DNA of 8,456 bases from positions 1 to 8,456 of the forward strand of contig URVK01000055.1 in NCBI GenBank assembly GCA_900551305.1, written 5' to 3'. The position numbers and the translations under genes were made by a program. This DNA is from an uncultured Collinsella sp. (GTDB lineage Bacteria > Actinomycetota > Coriobacteriia > Coriobacteriales > Coriobacteriaceae). Below the pieces are notes generated by a model, which made no database searches, had not been told where the DNA came from, and saw only the letters and a list, made by a program, of their open reading frames with translations. Below, one piece after another: positions 1 through 4,510 of the stretch (within the stretch, counting starts at the first letter, position 1; every line of letters begins with the position of its first letter).

Positions 1-701
1 TGCGAAACGGCTGCGGCATCGGCCTGGTCCAGACCCTCGTCCACCAGCTTGCCCAGCACGAGCGGGCGAATGCCGTGTGGATCGCGGAATGCGTAGAGCG
101 CCTGCTCGTTGATGAGCGTCATGGCGTAGCCGCCGCGCACGAGCTCCATGGTCTTGCGAATACCCTCGCGCAGGTGGCCCGTACGCTGGGTAAAGTAGCC
201 GATAAGCTTGGTCGCGACCTCGGAATCCGAATTGGAGAGGAACGGCACGCCCAGCTCGATCAGCTGACGGCGCAGCTCGTCGGTGTTGACGAGGGTGCCG
301 TTGTGCGCGAGCGCGATAATGACGCTGTTGATGGTAGAGAGGTGCGGCTGAGAGGCTTCCCAGCTCTTGGCACCGGCGGTGCCATAGCGCACGTGGCCCA
401 CGGCCAGCTGGCCGGAGAGCGTCGACAGGTCGGCGTTGGAGAACACGCGGTCGAGCAGGCCCAGATCTTTGCGGACCATAACCGTGCCGCCGTCACCCAC
501 GGCGATTCCAGCCGATTCCTGGCCACGGTGCTGCAGCGCACGCAGGCCAAAGTACGTCAGTCGAGCCACGTCGCGATCGGGCGCCCATACGCCGAAAATG
601 CCACATTCCTCATGCAGCTGGTCGGAGTCCGGATCATACGTCGACATGGTGTTCACCTGTCCCGCGGCACGCTCGGCCGCGCGGATGGTTTCTTGAGACA
701 T
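1..701 (-). CDS. purF: Amidophosphoribosyltransferase (glutamine PRPP amidotransferase), 3'-truncated by window edge
   Basis: Catalyses the first committed step of de novo purine synthesis: PRPP plus glutamine gives phosphoribosylamine; cytosolic. The frame stays open to the left edge, giving 233 residues of a protein that usually has about 470-500, so only the glutamine amidotransferase (Ntn hydrolase) half is present and the PRPP-binding half is missing. Visible motifs: HEECGIFGVW with the nucleophile Cys33, ALQHRGQESAG (55-65), GHVRYGTAG (102-110), AHNGT with oxyanion-hole Asn134-Gly135, SDSEV (158-162), and FRDPHGIRPL (205-214). Cys33 should become the mature N terminus after propeptide cleavage. 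The start at 701 has GAGGGG (707-712) five bases upstream. An in-frame ATG at 647 with AGGTG (654-658) six bases upstream would give a 14-residue propeptide, closer to the 11 residues of Bacillus PurF. Family identity is certain; the exact start is not. Confidence 0.97.
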   Translation of the reverse strand, partial: MSQETIRAAERAAGQVNTMSTYDPDSDQLHEECGIFGVWAPDRDVARLTYFGLRALQHRGQESAGIAVGDGGTVMVRKDLGLLDRVFSNADLSTLSGQLAVGHVRYGTAGAKSWEASQPHLSTINSVIIALAHNGTLVNTDELRRQLIELGVPFLSNSDSEVATKLIGYFTQRTGHLREGIRKTMELVRGGYAMTLINEQALYAFRDPHGIRPLVLGKLVDEGLDQADAAAVS

Positions 702-743
702 GGTATCCCCTCAGAGCCTCGTATTTTTGGCGTTACCCGCCTT

Positions 744-772
744 ATTATACGCACGGCGCGACGTGCTCCCCA
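744..772 (-). promoter_or_regulatory. Probable purF promoter
   Basis: A perfect -10 hexamer TATAAT is read on the minus strand at 749-744. A weak -35 candidate, TGGGGA (772-767, three of six consensus bases), lies 17 bases upstream. Transcription would start near 737, leaving a leader of about 36 bases before the ATG at 701. No purine riboswitch fold would fit in that leader. Confidence 0.6.
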
Positions 773-932
773 GCGCATGAGCAGCGCTTTTTAAAAGCCC
801 ACCGAGCTAATAATCAGTTTTGTTGCCAAACATTTTATCGGTCTGTCCAGTGTAAGTGCCCGCGCCCCCAGATGGCCGCCGCGTCTGCCGTTGGGGATTA
901 CAAAGTTGCAATTGGGACGTTCGTCCTGTCTT
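773..932. other. Divergent intergenic region between purF and the membrane-protein gene
   Basis: I see no credible gene here; the open frames are antisense or shadow frames. Two small structures are present. One is an imperfect hairpin at 866-896 (arms CCCCA...TGGGG, inner ATGGC/GCCGT with wobbles and a bulged A, 10-base loop). The other is a short GGAC-GTTC-GTCC palindrome at 916-927, just upstream of the plus-strand -35. Neither has a convincing T-tract at a useful place, and their roles are unknown. Confidence 0.4.
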
Positions 933-961
933 TTGGCAGGTCGGCGGCGTATCCTTATAAC
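933..961 (+). promoter_or_regulatory. Promoter of the membrane-protein gene
   Basis: TTGGCA (933-938) and TATAAC (956-961) are separated by exactly 17 bases, each one mismatch from the sigma-70-type consensus. Transcription would start about 7 bases after 961, giving a leader of roughly 20 bases that contains the ribosome binding site AAAGG (977-981), six bases before the ATG at 988. Confidence 0.8.
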
Positions 962-987
962 CTACAACAAAGCGAGAAAGGTTCTGT

Positions 988-2217
988 ATGGATCGAAACG
1001 AACTCGACCCTAGCGTCCCCAGCGCCACAGAGGTCAAGAAGATTCCCTTCATCATTAAGGTGTACGCCGTCCTGTGCATCCTTTCCGGCGTGGGCACGCT
1101 CCCGTCGGTCGCCGCCTTTATGTGGCAGGTCATCACGGCACTTGTTAACGGCAACGCCACCGAAAAGCTCGGCGACAACACGCTCGTCGCAGTCGGCCTT
1201 ATCGTCGCCGGCATCATGCTCTCTGCGGCAAGTGCCGTCATCCTAATCATCTTTGGCCTGGACCTTATCAAAAACCAGCGCCGCAACGCCGCCCGCCTGT
1301 CCTACATCCTTATTGCATTCACCGTCGTCGAGCTTTTGGTCGACGTGATGCTCCAGGGTATCGGGCCCTTCTTGCTGCGCCCCGCTATTCAGCTCGGCAT
1401 CCTCATCGCGCTTTCGGCCACCGTCGACCCCACGCTGCGTCAGGAGCGCGAGCTGCAGCGCCGCCTGCAGGAGATGCTCGACCGCGATGCCGCCGCCGAG
1501 GGCATGCTCGGCCGCGATGAGACCGGCGAGGGCTACATCAAGCTCAACTACTTCAACCTGTTCTGGGTATTCTTCGTCTGCTGCGTACTGGGACTTATCT
1601 TGGAGGACATCTGGCACATGACGGTCAACGACCCGGGCGTCTACCAGGACCGCGCCGGCATGCTGTTTGGCCCTTTCAGCCCCATCTACGGATTTGGCGC
1701 CGTGCTCATGACCATGGTGCTTAACCGCTTCTACAAAAAGAACCCCATCATCATTTTCCTGGTGAGCGCTGTGCTCGGCGCGAGCTTTGAGGTGTTCGTG
1801 GGCTGGTTTATGCAGACCGCGTTTGGCGTGGTCTCGTGGAGCTACTCGCACATAACGCTGTTTGGTTTGCCCGATCCGCTCGTGGTCCTCACGGGCGGAC
1901 GCACCTGCACGGGCTTTGCCTGCCTGTGGGGCCTAGGTGGCCTCATCTGGATCAAGCTGCTGCTACCGAGGCTGCTTAAGCTCATCAACAAGATCCCCTG
2001 GAAGAGCCGCTACTCGGCCACCGTCATCTTTACCGTCATTATGCTGGTCGACGGCGTCATGACGCTGCAGTCGCTCGACTACTGGTACCAGCGCGTTAAC
2101 GGCACGGAGCCGGACATTCCCGTCGCACAGTTCTACGGCAAGTATTTCGATAACGACTACATGGAGAACCGCTTCCAGAGCATGACCATGAGCCCCAAGG
2201 ACGCCACGCGCGTTTAG
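988..2217 (+). CDS. Polytopic membrane protein, putative ABC-transporter type IV (CmpB-like) family
   Basis: A 409-residue integral membrane protein of unknown biochemical role. The C-terminal half matches what I recognise as the putative ABC-transporter type IV family: ILEDIWH (204-210), RAGMLFGPFSPIYGFGAVL (222-240), SFEVFVGWFMQTAFGVVSW (266-284) and GGRTCTGF (303-310). Hydrophobic segments fall at about 21-48, 66-92, 103-123, 131-145, 188-207, 228-245, 253-275, 307-330 and 340-360. The N-terminal four-helix part is joined to the family domain by a charged, probably helical cytosolic linker (149-182, rich in Glu, Arg and Asp). The start is supported by AAAGG six bases upstream and a near-consensus promoter. 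It stands alone: divergent from purF and convergent with the minus-strand genes, with its own terminator. The family is named for transporter resemblance, but no ATPase partner or nucleotide-binding motif is visible here, so transport is not shown. Confidence 0.85.
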   Translation: MDRNELDPSVPSATEVKKIPFIIKVYAVLCILSGVGTLPSVAAFMWQVITALVNGNATEKLGDNTLVAVGLIVAGIMLSAASAVILIIFGLDLIKNQRRNAARLSYILIAFTVVELLVDVMLQGIGPFLLRPAIQLGILIALSATVDPTLRQERELQRRLQEMLDRDAAAEGMLGRDETGEGYIKLNYFNLFWVFFVCCVLGLILEDIWHMTVNDPGVYQDRAGMLFGPFSPIYGFGAVLMTMVLNRFYKKNPIIIFLVSAVLGASFEVFVGWFMQTAFGVVSWSYSHITLFGLPDPLVVLTGGRTCTGFACLWGLGGLIWIKLLLPRLLKLINKIPWKSRYSATVIFTVIMLVDGVMTLQSLDYWYQRVNGTEPDIPVAQFYGKYFDNDYMENRFQSMTMSPKDATRV

Positions 2218-2238
2218 CGCCCGCCGCGCCCAAAACGC

Positions 2239-2278
2239 AAAATGCCCGCCGGTATCACACGTACCGGTGGGCATTTTT
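2239..2278. terminator. Bidirectional intrinsic terminator between convergent genes
   Basis: AATGCCCGCCGGT (2241-2253) pairs with ACCGGTGGGCATT (2263-2275) to form a 13-bp stem with one G-U wobble and a 9-base loop. It is flanked by AAAA on the left and followed by TTTTT on the right, so it can act on both strands. It lies 21 bases after the plus-strand stop at 2217 and about 30 bases past the minus-strand stop at 2308. Confidence 0.92.
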
Positions 2279-2307
2279 ATAAACGATCCTTCTATCGACG
2301 CAATCCT

Positions 2308-2724
2308 CTATGCCTCGCGCTCGACCTCACTCACGCATTCGTTCTTGATGGTGCCAACGAGCGCCTGCAGTGCATCGACCACGTGTGGGCGAATGTCCCC
2401 GCCGATAAGCACGAGCATGATGTCGTCACCTACGGTAAGCTCGCCGCTTGCCAGCCACACGCGCACATAGCCGATACCCGGCATCGCGCGCGTAGTCTCG
2501 ATAGCAGACCGTACCTTTTCGGCGTCGTAGTCAAAGACCATGCCGCCCACCCTGTGGCCTGGCGCCACGCCATCGGTCTCGACTCCGCGCACCTCAGCCT
2601 TGGGCGTCGCGCGCACCACACCGTTATGCGTCAGATACATCCCACAGCCTGCCGCCGAAGCATCGGCCTTGGCCTCGCGCAGCCAAGCATCAATCGAAGG
2701 CATCAATTTGCCACTCTCGAGCAT
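2308..2724 (-). CDS. Divergent MoaE-like protein (molybdopterin synthase large-subunit family)
   Basis: A 138-residue cytosolic protein whose pattern resembles short MoaE-like proteins: GMYLTHNGVVR (28-38), GMVFDYD (61-67), MPGIGYVRVWLASGELTVGD (81-100) and a C-terminal VGTIKNE (123-129). Classical MoaE is the catalytic large subunit that converts precursor Z to molybdopterin, using sulphur carried by MoaD. Here Lys127 fits the first catalytic lysine (E. coli Lys119), but seven residues on, where a second lysine is expected (E. coli Lys126), there is Val134. The usual His-Arg pair reads Asp-Ile-Arg (110-112). No moaA, moaC or moaD is nearby, so enzymatic function is uncertain. I choose the ATG at 2724 rather than 2727 because GGGAG (2730-2734) then sits 5 bases away instead of 2. 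It is the last gene of the purE-sortase-MoaE-like series, 67 bases after the sortase stop. Confidence 0.7.
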   Translation of the reverse strand: MLESGKLMPSIDAWLREAKADASAAGCGMYLTHNGVVRATPKAEVRGVETDGVAPGHRVGGMVFDYDAEKVRSAIETTRAMPGIGYVRVWLASGELTVGDDIMLVLIGGDIRPHVVDALQALVGTIKNECVSEVEREA

Positions 2725-2729
2725 CATTT

Positions 2730-2736
2730 CTCCCTT
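2730..2736 (-). promoter_or_regulatory. Ribosome binding site of the MoaE-like gene
   Basis: AAGGGAG read on the minus strand. Two ATG codons lie in tandem (2727 and 2724). Spacing favours the second, which makes the protein one residue shorter than the longest reading. Confidence 0.6.
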
Positions 2737-2745
2737 ACCGTCGTC

Positions 2746-2782
2746 GAGTAGCCAATTTGGGACGGGGCCTTTTTAGCTACTC
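2746..2782. repeat. Inverted repeat between sortase and MoaE-like genes
   Basis: GAGTAGC (2746-2752) is repeated inverted as GCTACTC (2776-2782), enclosing 23 bases that include the palindrome CCAATTTGG (2752-2760) and GGGACGGGGCCTTTTT (2759-2774). On the minus (coding) strand there is no T-tract after the stem, so it is not a standard terminator for the sortase. It may be a processing or attenuation element, or an interspersed intergenic repeat. Function unknown. Confidence 0.5.
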
Positions 2783-2791
2783 TCGAACAAC

Positions 2792-3796
2792 TTATTCCTC
2801 GACCGGCGTGAGCACCATGACGGCGCGTGTGTTGCTCAGCGACAGCGAACGACAGGTCACAAGCGTTACAACCTTAGTTGCCGAAGCGGCACGATCGGTG
2901 GCATCACTCGCCACGGCAGAAGCGCCGTCGAGCATCTCGGACAGGTAGTTCTTGAGTCCGTCGTCGCCCTCAAAATTGGTCGTGCGCGCCTTGGCATACG
3001 TGTCCTCGACCACCTTGGTCGCCAGCGGACGCAACTTATACGTCGCATCGCGCGTGATGTAGTACACATATTCAATGCTATCGAACGTTGCCTGGTCAGT
3101 CGTATCCGAAATCACGTTGAACATCGACCCATCGTTCATATGGTGGCCGTAGATCGTGGTCTGCTGGTCGACCATTCCCGGCGCGGTGTCATCGCTATCC
3201 AAGAAGATGGCACCCGAGGCGTTAGACGTGCCATCGAACAGCGTGTTGAGGTATTTGGAGTTGTTGTTGGTCTGCACCACGGGATAGTTGATGTTGGTTC
3301 CCGGCACGTAAATCCAACCCACAATCTCGGGGTTCGTCTGAGCAAGCGCATCAAAGTCGATAATCGGCACGCCACTGGCGTCCTTATCGCTTACATATTG
3401 CTTCTCGATTTTCTGATACGAATCGCTCGCCTGCTTATAGCCAATCTGGGCATTAATAAAGATAGCGGCGGCGGCGACAATCAGGCCGATGCCCACGATG
3501 ATGAGCAAGATGGGAATGATGGATCGGCGTTTCTTACGCGGCTGCTCGGCATAGTTGGACGGCGCGTCACTCAGCTGCCTCGTCGTCTGAGCCTGCTTCT
3601 TTGCCGTGCCATGTGATGAAGGGCGATACGCAGCCGGCGTATCCTGGCGGCGATGGGACGTCGGCGTTACGGAACGCGGCGCGCGCGGCTGCTGAGGAGA
3701 GGATGTCCGACCTTGCTGCGCCGCATGGGCAGTACCCGGCTTCGACGGATCGGGAATCTGGGAAGCCTTGAATCGTTTTCCCTGATAGTCGGACAT
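2792..3796 (-). CDS. Class B sortase, membrane-anchored transpeptidase
   Basis: Cysteine transpeptidase that cleaves a C-terminal sorting motif on secreted proteins and joins them to peptidoglycan; it acts on the outer face of the membrane. The 334 residues contain a long Pro/Ser/Gln/Arg-rich cytosolic tail (1-91), one membrane helix (92-114, after RKKRR) and the catalytic domain (about 125-334). Class B features are NPEIVGWIYVPGTNINYPVV (155-174), GAIFLDSDD (195-203), TTIYGHHMNDGSMF with His218 (213-226), TLVTC with Cys315 (311-315) and Arg324 nine residues later. The set of His, Cys and Arg is complete. The start at 3796 is set by AAGGAG (3801-3806), four bases upstream; the frame is open to 3892, but that extension lies inside purE. 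It begins 35 bases after the purE stop, with no terminator between, so co-transcription is likely. Its natural substrate is unproven; the nearby IPNTG protein is one candidate. Confidence 0.94.
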   Translation of the reverse strand: MSDYQGKRFKASQIPDPSKPGTAHAAQQGRTSSPQQPRAPRSVTPTSHRRQDTPAAYRPSSHGTAKKQAQTTRQLSDAPSNYAEQPRKKRRSIIPILLIIVGIGLIVAAAAIFINAQIGYKQASDSYQKIEKQYVSDKDASGVPIIDFDALAQTNPEIVGWIYVPGTNINYPVVQTNNNSKYLNTLFDGTSNASGAIFLDSDDTAPGMVDQQTTIYGHHMNDGSMFNVISDTTDQATFDSIEYVYYITRDATYKLRPLATKVVEDTYAKARTTNFEGDDGLKNYLSEMLDGASAVASDATDRAASATKVVTLVTCRSLSLSNTRAVMVLTPVEE

Positions 3797-3800
3797 GGCT

Positions 3801-3806
3801 CTCCTT
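3801..3806 (-). promoter_or_regulatory. Ribosome binding site fixing the sortase start
   Basis: AAGGAG read on the minus strand, four bases before the ATG at 3796. It supports this start over upstream in-frame codons that would overlap the purE coding region by up to about 60 bases. Confidence 0.85.
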
Positions 3807-3831
3807 ATACTGCGGTGAAACGGCGGAACGC

Positions 3832-4296
3832 CTAGGCGTCGGCCATCTCCTGCTTCATCTTCTCGATAACCCTGCGGTACTCGGGGTCGCAAGCACCCAG
3901 AATCTGAGTGGCATAGATGGCGGCATTCTTGGCGCCGTTGATGGCAACGCAGGCCACGGGCACGCCCGAAGGCATCTGCACCATCGACAGCAGCGAATCC
4001 ATACCGCCCAGGTCACTCGTCTTCATAGGTACGCCGATAACCGGCAGCGGTGTAAAGGCGGCCACGACACCACCCAGGTGAGCGGCCTTGCCGGCGGCGG
4101 CGATAATCACTTTGATACCGCGATCGGCGGCAGTCGAAGCCCACTCGTGGACCTTCGCCGGTGTGCGGTGTGCGCTCGCAATGACAAGCTCATAGGGCAC
4201 GCCCAGCGCCTCGAGCTCGGCGGTGCAACCTTCCATAACGCCCAGATCGGACTTGGAACCCATGATGATCCCGACAACCGGCTTTTGATCTGCCAT
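3832..4296 (-). CDS. purE: N5-carboxyaminoimidazole ribonucleotide mutase (class I PurE)
   Basis: Interconverts N5-CAIR and CAIR in de novo purine synthesis; cytosolic, usually an octamer. The 154 residues match the usual length of class I PurE. Motifs in order: GIIMGSKSDLGVM (9-21, phosphate-binding loop), ASAHRTP with His43 (40-46), AGKAAHLGG with His72 (67-75), PVIGVPM, and DSLLSMVQMPSGVPVACVAI followed by NAA in the C-terminal third. The ATG at 4296 is chosen because AGGAGG (4306-4311) lies nine bases upstream; an in-frame TTG at 4302 would leave only three bases. No purK is visible next to it, though class I enzymes usually work with PurK. It has its own promoter and follows a strong terminator, so it is transcribed separately from the surface-protein gene, and it likely leads an operon with the sortase and perhaps the MoaE-like gene. 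Confidence 0.96.
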   Translation of the reverse strand: MADQKPVVGIIMGSKSDLGVMEGCTAELEALGVPYELVIASAHRTPAKVHEWASTAADRGIKVIIAAAGKAAHLGGVVAAFTPLPVIGVPMKTSDLGGMDSLLSMVQMPSGVPVACVAINGAKNAAIYATQILGACDPEYRRVIEKMKQEMADA

Positions 4297-4305
4297 AAAC
4301 AAAGA

Positions 4306-4311
4306 CCTCCT
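4306..4311 (-). promoter_or_regulatory. Ribosome binding site of purE
   Basis: A perfect AGGAGG read on the minus strand, nine bases before the ATG at 4296 and three before an alternative TTG at 4302. It supports the ATG start. Confidence 0.85.
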
Positions 4312-4347
4312 GTTGAGAGCGGTGACGCGGCGGATCCGCGACCCTTA

Positions 4348-4362
4348 ACTACTGAGAGTAGT
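4348..4362. repeat. Operator-like inverted repeat overlapping the purE promoter
   Basis: ACTACT-GAG-AGTAGT forms a perfect 6-bp inverted repeat with a 3-base spacer. It covers part of the -10 hexamer and the expected transcription start of purE, a position where a repressor could act. The purE leader also holds a small hairpin, CGCGG/CCGCG (4326-4340). No regulator can be named from sequence alone. Confidence 0.4.
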
Positions 4363-4387
4363 ATAGCTGCCGATGCTGATGTGTTCG
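4360..4387 (-). promoter_or_regulatory. Probable purE promoter
   Basis: The -10 hexamer TATACT is read on the minus strand at 4365-4360. A weak -35 candidate, CGAACA (4387-4382, three matches), is 16 bases upstream. The leader would be about 56 bases. It lies downstream of the surface-protein terminator, as expected for an independent transcription unit. Confidence 0.55.
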
Positions 4388-4448
4388 GCGGGAGACGGAA
4401 CGCTTTGCGAGATTAAGGCCGAAGGGTCGGAGCTTTCCGCCCACATTC

Positions 4449-4492
4449 AAAAAGCGTGCCCACCGTCCTTGGGTGGGACGGCGGGCACGCTT
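4449..4492 (-). terminator. Strong intrinsic terminator of the surface-protein gene
   Basis: Read on the minus strand, AAGCGTGCCC (4492-4483) and CCGTCC (4481-4476) pair with GGACGG (4468-4463) and GGGCACGCTT (4461-4452). This is a 16-bp stem with one internal mismatch and a 7-base loop, ending in TTTTT (4453-4449). It begins 18 bases after the stop codon at 4511. Confidence 0.95.
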
Positions 4493-4510
4493 GCTTAGCT
4501 GTTGCTGGGG

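Noticed and set aside
772..792. AGCGC...GCGCT followed by TTTTT, considered as a plus-strand terminator
   Set aside because: The stem is only 5 bp and no plus-strand gene ends before it.
75..794. A 239-codon open frame on the plus strand over purF
   Set aside because: Antisense shadow of purF, whose motifs are unmistakable on the other strand.
866..896. Imperfect hairpin upstream of the plus-strand promoter, considered as a terminator or small RNA
   Set aside because: No T-tract follows on either strand and no promoter drives it; a 10-bp wobble-containing stem is expected by chance in GC-rich DNA.
807..1286. A 159-codon minus-strand frame across the purF-membrane protein intergenic region
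   Set aside because: Mostly antisense to the membrane-protein gene, whose promoter it covers, and with no recognisable motif.
1243..1851. A 202-codon minus-strand frame within the membrane-protein gene
   Set aside because: His/Glu/Asp/Ala-rich shadow of the opposite strand, with no family pattern and no ribosome site.
3797..3892. N-terminal extension of the sortase frame to 3892
   Set aside because: It lies largely inside the purE coding region and lacks a ribosome site, whereas AAGGAG sits properly before the ATG at 3796.
4382..4388. A CCGAAC core (minus strand) near the purE -35, like the core of a Bacillus PurR box
   Set aside because: Only one copy, without the flanking A/T positions or the usual inverted partner, and none is present upstream of purF. 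Too weak to call.
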